In this document: positions 8,479 to 17,761 of the stretch, in pieces
How positions within the stretch are numbered: the stretch's first letter is position 1
How the letters are laid out: each line of letters opens with the position of its first letter
Origin: UBA9659 sp965208605
Lineage (GTDB): Bacteria > Pseudomonadota > Gammaproteobacteria > Pseudomonadales > Azotimanducaceae
Length of the DNA: 64,000 nt
NCBI GenBank assembly: GCA_965208605.1
Contig: OZ242345.1
Coordinates: forward strand, 1-64,000
Reading direction: 5' to 3'
Program-made: the position numbers and the translations under genes
Notes under the pieces: generated by a model
Told to the model about the DNA's origin: nothing
What the model saw: only the letters and a program-made list of their open reading frames with translations
Databases searched by the model: none

Positions 8479-10906
8479 ATGAAGAACGCATCACACCAGT
8501 CTACTAGCAACCCACTGTCCTTTTTCGGGGGGGGGGGGGGGGGGGAAGTACTACCTCACCCTGATTATCGCTGTTTGTCTGCCCAACACGCCAACATTCG
8601 CTCAGGAAGATGAGCAAGCCCTAGAAGAAGTTATCGTCACTGCTAGAAAGCGCGATGAGAGTTTGCAGGACACGCCTATTTCTATCACGGTAATGAATGC
8701 AGACGATATGAAAACTCGTGCCATTTATGATGCCTCACAAATAGCAGACTATACGCCGAACCTGATTTTCGATTTCACATCTGCTATCAATCCAACAAGC
8801 AGTGCCGCGGCGATCTACATTCGTGGCGTTGGTCAGCCTGACTGGTCACTACCGACCGATCCCGGTGTCGGATTGTATTTGGATGGTGTGTACATAGCGC
8901 GTTCTGTTGGTGGTGTTTTGGATGTTGTAGATGTAGCCAATGTAGAGATCCTGCGTGGTCCCCAAGGTACTTTGTTTGGCCGCAATACTATTGGCGGTGC
9001 GATCAATATTGTTAGCAAGCAACCCAGCGATGAGTTGTCTGCTGATGTTGAGCTTGGAGTGGGTTCCTTTGGCCGCATGCACGCACGGGGGCACATCAAT
9101 GTCCCCATCTCTGATAAGGCAGCTATCAGTGCAACGCTATCAAGTAAAACTGCTGATGGGTTTATAAAAAATGAAATTCCAGGGCAACCTGACTGGGGTG
9201 ACGAAGATTCACTCGCCTACCGTGTAGCACTTAAAATTGACCCTACAGAAAATTTTAGTGTTTCCTTTACATACGATGCCACTCGAGAGCGAGAAACGCA
9301 TACTTCAAACATTCACTTTGAAAATCATGAGGACGCATTCTTGCCTCTGGTGTACAACGGTGTGCTTACTGCTTCAACGATTGATCCAGATACCAACGAA
9401 CCAGCTATTGCATCAGACCCAACCCGTTATGGCCGGGTACCAGATGCGGTCTGTGCAGACATTGACGATGCTTCACGGCTTACAAATCCAACCTGCTTTA
9501 ACTCTCAGTGGACTGTGAGTCGAAGCGACCCTTACCGTACCTATGGTGTCTTAAATACCAAAGTGCCAGAGTTGTTGACAGACGCCAGCAAACCACTATC
9601 GCCAGCGGCAGATTTGGATTTAGACGGCTTTTCGATCAACGCGTCCTGGTCAATCTCCGAGACATTAGACCTGGTGTCAATCACTTCCTTCCGGTCACTG
9701 GACGGCTTCTGGAGTCGTGATGAAGATGGTTCGCCTATGGAAATTGTGGCAACAGTGAACGATTTCGATCAAGAACAGACCACACAAGAATTCCAACTCA
9801 AAGGCATTGCTAAAGATGGTGCATTACATTGGATTGCTGGTGCTTTCTTTTTTGAAGAAGATGGTTGTCATCTTGATTTGGTTTATTTGTATGGTGCCAC
9901 TTTTTCCAGTGGCGGCTGTATTGATAATAAGAGCCAAGCGATATTTGTCCAAGGAACCTATGATTTTAGTGAGGATTGGAGCCTGACGCTCGGTGGTCGT
10001 TATACCGATGAAGAGAAGTCCTTTGCGGCAGACCAAGTTGTCTCCCGGGATGAGCTCTTTGGATCAGCTAAAGGGGATCTACTTTTGCCGACAGCGCCAG
10101 CAAAAGTTGATGTAGATGAAACCAATTTCCACATTAACCTGGCGCGACATTTTAGTAGCAATACCATGGGGTATGTGTCTTTTTCTGATAGTTTCAAAGG
10201 GGCTACATTCACGCAACGTATCTTCCCACCGAGGGACGTGGTTCCGATTGCTCAGCCTGAGTTTGTCGAAACCTATGAGATTGGTTTTAAGACAACATTT
10301 GCTAATGGCCGAGCGAGATTAAATGGGGCTTACTTTGACAGTGACTACACAGATATACAGGTTACCGTTTTGGAATCGGCGAATGCTGGTACCACAACGG
10401 CAAATGCAGCATCTGGTGACATTAGAGGGTTTGAGTTGGAATTGTATGCTGCGCCAATAGACAACTTGAAGCTTGAATTGGGTCTTGGTTATTTGGATGC
10501 TGGATACTCCAAAGTTGGTGGTATTGCTGAGGCTGCTGGCTTATCTCCCGATTTTGACTTTGTCAATGCCCCTGAATGGAGTCTCAATTCCGCTATATCC
10601 TATGACTTCCGTCTGAACAACGGATGGAATCTATCGCCAAGACTTGAGTACAACTACAACAGCGAAATATATAATGATTCCCAGAATAACCTGTCTATAC
10701 GTCAGAAAGGCATCGGCATTATTAATGCTTCTGTGTCTATAACAACTGCCGATGAACGCTGGACCATTCGGGCAGTCGGGAAGAATCTTGGCGATAAGCT
10801 CGTTATTATTAGCGGTTTCTCGGATCCGTTTTTCACGGGTGCTACGGAAGCGACGGTACTTACTCCGCGTACCGGTATGTTGAGTGCCGAATACAAATTC
10901 AACTGA
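8479..10906 (+). CDS. TonB-dependent receptor, out of frame at a poly-G tract
   Basis: This outer-membrane active-transport receptor is about 808 residues when in frame. The start ATG 8479 has AGGAG 8 bases upstream and reads MKNASHQSTSNPLSFF, then a glycine run. The rest of the gene lies in another frame: KYYLTLIIAVCLPNTPTFAQ (rest of a signal peptide), TonB box EEVIVTA, a plug domain with GVGLYLDGVYIAR and LRGPQGTLFGRNTIGGAIN, and a 22-strand barrel ending in YKFN. The frames meet inside 19 consecutive G (8527-8545). Removing one G, or adding two, restores one ORF. In the sequenced state translation would stop at 8613. Either the gene is phase-variable and OFF here, or the tract length is a sequencing error. 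The substrate may relate to the amidohydrolase downstream. Confidence 0.85.
8527..8545 (+). repeat. Homopolymeric G19 tract in the receptor 5' coding region
   Basis: Nineteen uninterrupted G within codons 17-23 of the TonB-dependent receptor, directly before the hydrophobic core of its signal peptide. Tracts of this length slip readily during replication and are classical ON/OFF switches. Lengths of 15, 18 or 21 put the gene in frame. Confidence 0.9.
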
Positions 10907-10955
10907 TTCACCTGCAAGAATGGTGCCTGTCTCTCTTTTTCCTAAATACCTGCGA

Positions 10956-10988
10956 GGACCGGTTGCAACAAGCAATCGGTCCCCGTTT
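10956..10988 (+). terminator. Probable terminator hairpin after TonB receptor
   Basis: An 11-bp stem (GGACCGGTTGC at 10956-10966 with GCAATCGGTCC at 10972-10982, one G-T pair) closes a 5-base loop. The following T-run is weak (CCGTTTG), so termination may be partial and the downstream amidohydrolase may be read through. Confidence 0.6.
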
Positions 10989-11026
10989 GATGACTTGCCA
11001 AGTACCTAGGGTCAGTGACAAGGTCT

Positions 11027-12667
11027 ATGAAATATCATTTTTTGTCCATTCTCATGATGATTTCCCTTCTGGGTTGTGTTCATAGAGAAGCAGAAATCGC
11101 TGATACCGTCTACATCAATGGCGAAATTTACACGGTTAACGCGCAACGATCTTGGGAGAATGCGGTTGCAATAAGCGACGATAAGTTTGTTGGTGTTGGT
11201 ACCCAGGATGAAATGCAACAATACATCGGGGATTCAACCCAGGTGATTGATCTCAACGGTGCCATGGTGCTCCCTGGCTTGCATGATGCTCATGGGCACC
11301 TCTTGCTCGGTGGACTGCAATTCACTTCAAGCTGTTTGCTTACCGAGGGCATATCAATTGATGCAATCATTGTCGAATTGAATGTCTGTGCCGAAGGTAA
11401 AGATCCGCATGCCTGGTTGGTGGCTGGTGCTTTTTGGGCGGCACAATTTCCACACGGAAAGCCAGATAAGTCTGCGCTTGATGAGGCCTTTCCGGAAACA
11501 CCCGTCTATCTACATGAAGGCTCGGTGCATCATGCGCTAGTTAATTCTAAAGCACTGGAGATTGCCGGGCTTGATCCCTATACGGCGGCACCCTTTGGTG
11601 GCAGTCTGCCAACAAATCAGGAAGGTGAACTCACCGGGGAATTGCTTGAAAGCGCAACCTGGCTAGTGTCCCAACACATACCGCCGACGTCGGCAAAGAC
11701 TAATTTGCAGGCTTTGAACTGGGCAATAAAGCAATACAACAAGCACGGCATTACCTCTGTCCAGGAAGCATCAGCTAATCAAAGCGCCCTGGAGGCACTT
11801 CGGGATGCTGAGGAGGCATCTACTCTCAATTTACAGGTCGCAGCCCACCTTATTCTTGAAAGCCCGAAGTTTGGACAGCTACCCTCAGAGCAACTTGAGC
11901 AACTCTTTGAAGAGAGAAAACAATACGAGTCGTCTCACCTTGCGGTCGATTTCGTCAAGATGTGGATTGACGGCTCGCCTACACCCCCCTATTTTACCGA
12001 GGCAGGCTTTGATCTGGACGCAAAACAACCGCTATATGACAAGATTCTGATTCCACCAGAGAGGTTATCAAGCATCCTTATACGTATGGATAATCTGGGG
12101 GTTAAAGTCAAAATGCATGTTGCTGGCGCAGGGGCAACTCACCTTGCATTAAACGCTATTGCAGTAGCCCGTGAAGTCAGTCCTCAGTCAAACATACGGC
12201 ACGAGACTGGGCACTCTAACCTCATTATCCCGGATGACTTTGATCGATATCTCAATCTACACGTGGTTGCGGAAATGTCCCCGGCTATTTGGCATATCTT
12301 TGGTGCCACCCTAGGCTCGCCACCTCAGCCAGCTTGGCAATTTAGAACCATTCTGGAAAGTGGTGCGCTGATGACTACCGGGTCGGATTGGCCGGTCACG
12401 CCTGAACCTAATTTTTTTCCAGCAATCCAGGGTATGCTAGAACATGGTGCTGAGAGCATAGATCTGGTCTCCGCGATTGACACCTTAACCATCAACGGCG
12501 CTATATCACTGGGTTGGGATGATAAAGCAGGGTCCATCGAAGTAGGCAAGATCGCGAATATGATTGTTCTGGATCGCAATATATTTGATGTGCCAGTTCA
12601 GGATATTGGGAAGACTCGTGTCCTGACTACTATATTTGAAGGTGAGGTGGTCTATACCGCAGAATAG
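11027..12667 (+). CDS. Amidohydrolase family 3 lipoprotein (YtcJ-like)
   Basis: This is a predicted metal-dependent hydrolase of about 546 residues. The N-terminus is a lipoprotein signal (FLSILMMISLLGC), which would anchor it in the periplasm or outer membrane. The metal-site start VLPGLHDAHGHL, the later MHVAGAGATHLAL and HETGHSNLI, and TGSDWPV near the end fit the YtcJ/amidohydrolase-3 family. Members act on N-acyl or cyclic amide bonds of varied substrates, so the substrate is open. It follows the TonB receptor and may process what that receptor imports. The start could also be GTG 11015; the ATG gives the cleaner lipoprotein leader. Confidence 0.8.
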   Translation: MKYHFLSILMMISLLGCVHREAEIADTVYINGEIYTVNAQRSWENAVAISDDKFVGVGTQDEMQQYIGDSTQVIDLNGAMVLPGLHDAHGHLLLGGLQFTSSCLLTEGISIDAIIVELNVCAEGKDPHAWLVAGAFWAAQFPHGKPDKSALDEAFPETPVYLHEGSVHHALVNSKALEIAGLDPYTAAPFGGSLPTNQEGELTGELLESATWLVSQHIPPTSAKTNLQALNWAIKQYNKHGITSVQEASANQSALEALRDAEEASTLNLQVAAHLILESPKFGQLPSEQLEQLFEERKQYESSHLAVDFVKMWIDGSPTPPYFTEAGFDLDAKQPLYDKILIPPERLSSILIRMDNLGVKVKMHVAGAGATHLALNAIAVAREVSPQSNIRHETGHSNLIIPDDFDRYLNLHVVAEMSPAIWHIFGATLGSPPQPAWQFRTILESGALMTTGSDWPVTPEPNFFPAIQGMLEHGAESIDLVSAIDTLTINGAISLGWDDKAGSIEVGKIANMIVLDRNIFDVPVQDIGKTRVLTTIFEGEVVYTAE

Positions 12668-12710
12668 AAGATAAACACTAGGGTGTTAATTTCAGAAAAC
12701 CTTCAACATC

Positions 12711-13220
12711 TTAAGGCAGTTCCCCAAATTCTACTGTAAATAAACAACTATCCTGCCCCTGTGCTTTGCATTGTACCTCTACCACATTTGCCGCTCTGGC
12801 GTAGGTTTGTAGCATCAGGCTTCTGAGAATTCCAATAATAGGCGTACACATAGGCCGGTCGCTTGCTTGATCTCCAAGGGTGAAAGGGCTATTAACCACA
12901 CTGAGTGAAATTAATGTGCCTGCTCTGACAGCAGCAGGTTCAGAATCAAATTTCCATAGACCCCAACCCAGCGCGGTTGCTGCCGCTACTGTTCGCCTGA
13001 GGAGTTTCTCTGGATCATTGGGGGCTTCTCTTGCATACTCTTCTATTGAACTTCCGCCATATTTTTCGGCAGCCTGGCATAAGGCATTCAAAAATTCTTC
13101 GCGCCCTGAAGGACTCAGCCTATAGACAGCATTCATCAGAAGATCCGGGCGCATAGCAAAATAACGCACCCTGTCAATGGAAAGTTGTCCGGTTTTGGGG
13201 TTGTTGCTCAGAGGCATCAT
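12711..13220 (-). CDS. V4R-domain protein, probable sensor/regulator
   Basis: The product of about 169 residues ends in a pattern typical of V4R (4-vinyl reductase) small-molecule-binding domains: VEVQCKAQGQDSCLFTVEF, with two cysteines spaced as C-x6-C. V4R domains often sense aromatic ligands in regulators of phenol and aromatic catabolism (XylR/DmpR-type proteins carry one). No DNA-binding or ATPase domain is present, so it is either a stand-alone sensor or a carrier. It is transcribed divergently from the ring-hydroxylating operon 76 bp away. The start at 13220 is favoured by GGGAGG upstream. Confidence 0.65.
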   Translation of the reverse strand: MMPLSNNPKTGQLSIDRVRYFAMRPDLLMNAVYRLSPSGREEFLNALCQAAEKYGGSSIEEYAREAPNDPEKLLRRTVAAATALGWGLWKFDSEPAAVRAGTLISLSVVNSPFTLGDQASDRPMCTPIIGILRSLMLQTYARAANVVEVQCKAQGQDSCLFTVEFGELP

Positions 13221-13233
13221 TCGCATCCTCCCA

Positions 13234-13261
13234 TTGCACTCATAATAGTTAAAAGTATCAT
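13234..13261 (+). promoter_or_regulatory. Probable sigma70 promoter of the ring-cleavage operon
   Basis: TTGCAC (13234-13239), 16-base spacer, TATCAT (13256-13261). Transcription would start near 13268, about 30 bases before the Rieske oxygenase start. Confidence 0.5.
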
Positions 13262-13296
13262 AGTGTATATATCATTGAACCGGAGCCTTGGATGAT

Positions 13297-14520
13297 ATGT
13301 CCCTAACCCAGGCAGATAGAAAATATCAAATCGGCACTGACTGGTCGAAATGGACAGCCTATGATGCGGCGGCCGGCGGTCTGGAGAATTACTGGTACCC
13401 CGTCCAGTGGTCTAGTGAAGTCGGCAATACCCCCCAGGCAACGCGTCTCTGCGGTCATAATATCGTCTTGGTACGAGGGCATGATTCTAGAGTCCGCGCC
13501 CTAAATGATAGATGCCCGCATCGCGGCGTACCGCTGTCTAACGGCAGGGTAGAGTTTCCCGGTACCTTAACCTGCGCCTATCATGGCTGGACCTATCGTC
13601 TCACTGATGGCGAATTGTGTGCAGTCATTACCGACGGTCCTGATTCAAAAATCTGCGGTAAGGTGGCCGTGCGTACCTATGCGGTTGAGGAGCGGCTTGG
13701 GCTGGTGTGGGTTTTCTTAGGGGATGCTGCGCCTCACGACCTGTCTACTCAGTTGCCTGAAGAACTTGTCAATCCGCCAAAATTTTGTGTGGGCGGACGC
13801 ATTGAAAACCGAACCGGGAACTGGCGATTTTATGCTGAGAATGGCTTTGATGAAGGACATGCTAAATATCTGCACAGAACATCTCTATGGCGGTTGTTTA
13901 AGACGATGCCTGCCTGGAATCTTATCAAAATAATCAATCAGGGTCGTTGGCTCTATCGGGTTGAGACGGAGCGACATTGGAAGGCGGACTTTCCAGGGCT
14001 TGGTTCCTGGAGCAATGACCGTTGGTGGAAAATGAAACCAGTACAAAAGCAAGGGCAGATGCTAGGTAATACGGGTGGTTCAACCCGGAATGATCCTTAT
14101 ATTGAGCAACAGAACTTCCCAGGATTCGCGTCCCTATCCTTGCCCGGTGTTTTGCGCATTGCCTACCCGCAATTTATTCACTATGAATTTTATGTGCCGA
14201 TTGATGCCGAAAACACAAAATATGTTGGTGTCATGGTGCAATTTAAAACAGGTTTCTCGAAATTCTTATTCTATCTAAAGTATTTGTTCGGTATACGCTG
14301 GTTGTTCCATGGCCAGTTTTCTAGTCAGGATCACTGGATGGTCAATCAAAGCAACGCGCCACCAGAACGTTTGTACCGTCCTGATATTTCGCTGATTGAA
14401 TGGCGAAAGCTGGTAGAGCAGGGCAATCCTTTTCATTCAGAGAGCAGCTTTCATCCAGAAGAGGCGTTATCAGAAGAGGCGTTATCAGAAGAACCATTAT
14501 CAGAAGAGCCACCACAATGA
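13297..14520 (+). CDS. Rieske non-haem iron oxygenase, large subunit
   Basis: This is a ring-hydroxylating (or demethylating) oxygenase alpha subunit of 407 residues. The Rieske cluster ligands are C73/H75 (CPHRG) and C93/H96 (CAYHGW). The catalytic iron motif is D185-x2-H188-x4-H193 in FDEGHAKYLHR. It resembles single-component VanA/phthalate-oxygenase-type alpha subunits. No reductase or ferredoxin is encoded nearby, so electrons must come from elsewhere. The C-terminus carries an acidic tail made of repeated LSEE units. The start ATG 13297 has CGGAG 11 bases upstream. The stop overlaps the next gene by ATGA, opening an operon of five further ORFs for meta-cleavage catabolism. Confidence 0.88.
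   Translation: MSLTQADRKYQIGTDWSKWTAYDAAAGGLENYWYPVQWSSEVGNTPQATRLCGHNIVLVRGHDSRVRALNDRCPHRGVPLSNGRVEFPGTLTCAYHGWTYRLTDGELCAVITDGPDSKICGKVAVRTYAVEERLGLVWVFLGDAAPHDLSTQLPEELVNPPKFCVGGRIENRTGNWRFYAENGFDEGHAKYLHRTSLWRLFKTMPAWNLIKIINQGRWLYRVETERHWKADFPGLGSWSNDRWWKMKPVQKQGQMLGNTGGSTRNDPYIEQQNFPGFASLSLPGVLRIAYPQFIHYEFYVPIDAENTKYVGVMVQFKTGFSKFLFYLKYLFGIRWLFHGQFSSQDHWMVNQSNAPPERLYRPDISLIEWRKLVEQGNPFHSESSFHPEEALSEEALSEEPLSEEPPQ
14457..14512 (+). repeat. 15-bp tandem repeat encoding the Rieske protein tail
   Basis: About four copies of a GAGGCGTTATCAGAA-like unit encode repeated E-A/P-L-S-E. The first two are nearly identical, suggesting recent slippage. Confidence 0.85.
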
Positions 14521-15398
14521 TCAGTTTGCTTCCCCCCAAGCGCCCTGAGAGCCACGGAATAACAGTGGATGGCAACTGCTATGATGTCATAGAGTTAGGG
14601 CAAGAGAAGCCAGAGCCTTGTCTTTTCTTACATGGCGGCGGTCCTGGTTGTACGGGCTGGTCTGATTTTGCTGTGGTGGCGTCTCTTTTTGCAAAAGAAC
14701 GTCGGTGCATTATTCCGGACCTCTTGCAGTACGGCAGATCGGAGAAGGTGACCATCAAGGGACCCATGTGGGATTATCATGCCCATTCAATCACCCGGTT
14801 GCTGGATACATTGGGGATAGAAGGTGCAGATTTTGTGTGCAATTCTTGGGGTGGTAGCATCGCTCTGTGCCTGGCAGCCAATTATCCCGACAGGATTCGC
14901 TCCTTAGTCGTCACCGGTGCCATGCCGGTCTTCTATGGTCCTTTGGCACCCTTGCCAGAGGGTTCTCGTCGGGGCAGGAATGCACGCGACGAATATTATG
15001 GTGGTGCGGGACCAACGCTGGAAAAGATGAAAGCACTCATGGCACGGCTGGAATGGTTTAATGCTGAGTTGATTCCTGATGAGACCCTTGCCATGCGTTA
15101 TGAGCAAAGTCTTGATCCGGAAGAAATAGCACTGGCTGCTCGTTCTGATAGTCCTCGGGGAGACTGGCAAGATTTGACTGCTGAGCTTGCTCGGGTGGCC
15201 TGCCCCACTTTATTTTGTTGGGGGATGCAGGATGCCTTCCTGACCCCAGACTATCCCTTGATGTTAACCCGCATGGTGCAACGGGGGCAGATGCATATAC
15301 TGGATGCCAGCGGTCATCATTTGCAGGAAGAGCGTCCTGAGCATTTTTTTCATATTGTTGAGTCCTTCTTGAATCAACCCGAACCGGAGCGAAGATGA
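14517..15398 (+). CDS. Alpha/beta hydrolase, meta-cleavage product hydrolase type
   Basis: A 293-residue serine hydrolase with the oxyanion-hole signature HGGGPGCTGW typical of BphD/MhpC-like C-C bond hydrolases. The nucleophile elbow is CNSWGGS, the acid lies in WGMQDAF and the His in DASGHHLQ. Such enzymes split the ring-opened product of extradiol dioxygenases. It overlaps the Rieske gene by 4 bp and the following 29-codon ORF by 4 bp. A second hydrolase of this fold closes the same operon; which of the two acts on the ring-cleavage product is undecided. Confidence 0.85.
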   Translation: MISLLPPKRPESHGITVDGNCYDVIELGQEKPEPCLFLHGGGPGCTGWSDFAVVASLFAKERRCIIPDLLQYGRSEKVTIKGPMWDYHAHSITRLLDTLGIEGADFVCNSWGGSIALCLAANYPDRIRSLVVTGAMPVFYGPLAPLPEGSRRGRNARDEYYGGAGPTLEKMKALMARLEWFNAELIPDETLAMRYEQSLDPEEIALAARSDSPRGDWQDLTAELARVACPTLFCWGMQDAFLTPDYPLMLTRMVQRGQMHILDASGHHLQEERPEHFFHIVESFLNQPEPERR

Positions 15399-15484
15399 AA
15401 CGCACCTGGAAACGCCTCAAATACTGGTTGGTCAAACCACTGACAAAATTGACGGGTACCTGGGTGGGAACGCCGGAGCAATGA
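15395..15484 (+). CDS. 29-residue basic small protein tiled between two operon genes
   Basis: A short ORF (MKRTWKRLKYWLVKPLTKL, then TGTWVGTPEQ) starts at ATG 15395 inside the stop of the hydrolase and ends at TGA 15482-15484, overlapping the ATG of the M20 homologue. GGAG lies 6 bases before its start. Both junctions are ATGA, the usual mark of coupled genes in this operon. The product is basic and aromatic-rich with an amphipathic first half. It could be a real small protein, a translation-coupling leader, or the relic of a longer gene. I recognise no homologue. Confidence 0.5.
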   Translation: MKRTWKRLKYWLVKPLTKLTGTWVGTPEQ

Positions 15485-16791
15485 ACCTTGACTCGGCTAG
15501 GCATGCCTGCTCGGGTTGGATTGCCAAAGCACAAGCAGCGGTGCATGGCAGTCGGCTCGCCGAGATTCTTCAAATGATGGTAGATATACCCTCGCCGACA
15601 GGGGAGGAGGGAGCGCTTGCTCGGGGCATCGTTGACTCTCTGGCGGCATCTCATATAGACGCGACCGAGCAGGTCATAGATGCACATCAATCCAATGCGT
15701 TTGCCGAGTTGCCCGGCATAGGGGCTGGTCCTTCACTATTGCTTTACTCACCAATAGATACAGTTACCGCTAATAGTATTGAAGAAGATCTGCCCTGGGC
15801 GGGTCCCGAACTGCGTGCCGACATGCGGGCGCAATCTTGGATTGATAATGGCCATGTATTTGGTTTGGGGGCGCAGAACCCGAAAGGGCATGCTGCCTGT
15901 GTCTTAGGTGCTGGCGAGGCAATCAAATCAGTAGGGGTTCCGCTGAGTGGCAATGTATATCTGGGGTTTGGTGCTGGCGGTATGCCGACCAACGCAAGAC
16001 ATGGTATGAGAGAAGACTCCGGGCATGGGGCGGGTTGCACGCAGATGCTTAACAGCATGCCTAAGCCCGATGCCGCAGTCATTGCTAAATCAGGCTGGAG
16101 CGTGTCCTGGGAGGAAGTGGGCCTGTCCTGGTACACCGTTCAGGTGCAAGGCACTCACAGCTATGTCGGCAGTCGGCACCTCTTGCCATTTAGTAACGCT
16201 ATTACCAATGCGGGGCGATTAATTGAACGTCTTGAAACCTGGTTTTCGGAATGGGCGGAAGAGCATCGCTCGGGACTGGTTGCCCCCCAGGGGGTCGTAT
16301 CCCAGATTGAGTCGGGCTGGTCTCGTATGCCCGCATTCACTCCTGCCATGTGTCAGTTTCAACTTGACCTCCGAGTCAGTCCGCGTACGAGCGCAACGGA
16401 AGTGGATGCTGCATTGGGTCAGGTGATGGAAACTATTTGTAAGGAGCTGGAGCTGGAGGCTTCTTGGCAGCGCACGGTTTTTATACCCGGTACGCACACC
16501 GATCCAGATGCCCAGATTATCCAGACCTGTATTCGTGCATGGGAGGCAAGCGAAGGGCGTCCACATACTCCGACCCGGGGACTATCAGGGGCGACGGACG
16601 CAAACATCTTGCGTATGGCGGGGATTCCTACGGCTCGGATTGGATTAAACAAAGCGGCGCTACCCGACATGGATTTTGAGTTGGGGATGAATGTCGCAAG
16701 CATAGATGATCTGCAACGGCTCACGCGGCTTCTCGTTGAGGTTGCTATTGACACTTGTTTCCACAAGCAACAAGAGAAGTCCCATGGCTAA
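15481..16791 (+). CDS. M20-family peptidase/deacylase homologue lacking metal ligands
   Basis: The 436-residue product has the overall M20 layout: a catalytic-like domain, a dimerisation insert (QGTHSYVGSRHLLPFSNAI), and the C-terminal GATDANI signature. The usual metal site is degraded. The HxD motif reads S-P91-I-D93, the bridging Asp of GxGxxDxKG is N133, the catalytic Glu-Glu stretch reads GFGAGG (162-167), and the last His is not evident. It may therefore be a non-hydrolytic scaffold or an enzyme with different chemistry. It sits in the ring-cleavage operon between two coupled genes and overlaps the dioxygenase by 8 bp, so it is likely functional there. The alignment is by eye. Confidence 0.75.
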   Translation: MNLDSARHACSGWIAKAQAAVHGSRLAEILQMMVDIPSPTGEEGALARGIVDSLAASHIDATEQVIDAHQSNAFAELPGIGAGPSLLLYSPIDTVTANSIEEDLPWAGPELRADMRAQSWIDNGHVFGLGAQNPKGHAACVLGAGEAIKSVGVPLSGNVYLGFGAGGMPTNARHGMREDSGHGAGCTQMLNSMPKPDAAVIAKSGWSVSWEEVGLSWYTVQVQGTHSYVGSRHLLPFSNAITNAGRLIERLETWFSEWAEEHRSGLVAPQGVVSQIESGWSRMPAFTPAMCQFQLDLRVSPRTSATEVDAALGQVMETICKELELEASWQRTVFIPGTHTDPDAQIIQTCIRAWEASEGRPHTPTRGLSGATDANILRMAGIPTARIGLNKAALPDMDFELGMNVASIDDLQRLTRLLVEVAIDTCFHKQQEKSHG

Positions 16792-17740
16792 AATTGTACT
16801 CGGTATTGGTGCTTCACATACCACATTGATGAACACTCAGTGGCATCAGGTAGAGCACCTTAAGCCTGCCCATGATTACCGCCGGGCACTGGGCGAGGCG
16901 CAGGTGCAACTGGCAGCACAGCAACCAGACCTGGTCGTCATCATAGGTTCTAATCATTTCCGCGGGCTCTGGCTTGATTTGATGCCTTCCTTTTTGCTGG
17001 GCATTGATGAAATTGAAGCCAGTGGCGAACATGGCACCCCTAAAGGAATACTCAGGAGCAACCCTGAGGTTGCCCAACAAATTTGCGATGGGCTGGTGGG
17101 GCGTGATTTTGATATCGCCTTCTCAACCCATCTGCTGGTTGACCACGGGATTAGCCACGCCGTTCAATGGCTGATGAAACAGATTGAAGTGCCAATCCTG
17201 CCGCTCATTATTAATTGCTTTGCGCCGCCCTTGCCATCATTGCACCGCGTATTAGAACTGGGTGTGGCTTTGCGCGAGACAATCAAGGCAGTGCAATCTG
17301 TGGAGCGGGTTGCCATCATAGGTACAGGCGGCTTGTCTCATAGTTTGCCCTTTCCAGATTGGCGATACCCTGAGACAGACAATGATAAGTTTCTTGTAGA
17401 TTCATGGCGTCAAGGTCGCGAGAACTGGGAAGTCTATGAGGAAAGACGCAGGGATATAGTGATTAATGCCCCGGCGGTAATCAATGAAGCATTTGATCGC
17501 GATTTTCTGGAGTCAATACAAGCCGGCGACAGCGAGAAATTTGTAGCAGATTGTAAGAATGATCAATTAGTAGAAACAGCGGGCAATGGAGGTAATGAAG
17601 TGCGTGCCTGGTTGATGATGGCTGCTACCCTGGGGCATCATAAAGCAAAGGTGCTGAACTATTCCCCGGTGCCAGAATGGCTGACCGGCATGGCGGTAGC
17701 AGTGATTGCGCCCGATGCATGCAGTAATTCGTCACATTAA
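16784..17740 (+). CDS. Class III extradiol ring-cleavage dioxygenase, MhpB-like
   Basis: This is a LigB-superfamily Fe(II) dioxygenase of 318 residues that opens a catecholic ring next to the hydroxyls. Matches to MhpB (2,3-dihydroxyphenylpropionate 1,2-dioxygenase) run along the length: H12 in GASHTTL, H58 in GSNHFRGL, LMPSFLLG, LVDHGISHAV, GTGGLSHSLP, and PVPEWLTG near the end. The start ATG 16784 overlaps the preceding gene. With the Rieske oxygenase and hydrolases it makes an aromatic meta-cleavage route. The MhpD/E/F-type later steps are not in the window. Confidence 0.88.
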   Translation: MAKIVLGIGASHTTLMNTQWHQVEHLKPAHDYRRALGEAQVQLAAQQPDLVVIIGSNHFRGLWLDLMPSFLLGIDEIEASGEHGTPKGILRSNPEVAQQICDGLVGRDFDIAFSTHLLVDHGISHAVQWLMKQIEVPILPLIINCFAPPLPSLHRVLELGVALRETIKAVQSVERVAIIGTGGLSHSLPFPDWRYPETDNDKFLVDSWRQGRENWEVYEERRRDIVINAPAVINEAFDRDFLESIQAGDSEKFVADCKNDQLVETAGNGGNEVRAWLMMAATLGHHKAKVLNYSPVPEWLTGMAVAVIAPDACSNSSH

Positions 17741-17761
17741 TACCTCAGAGAGGATGCACTG

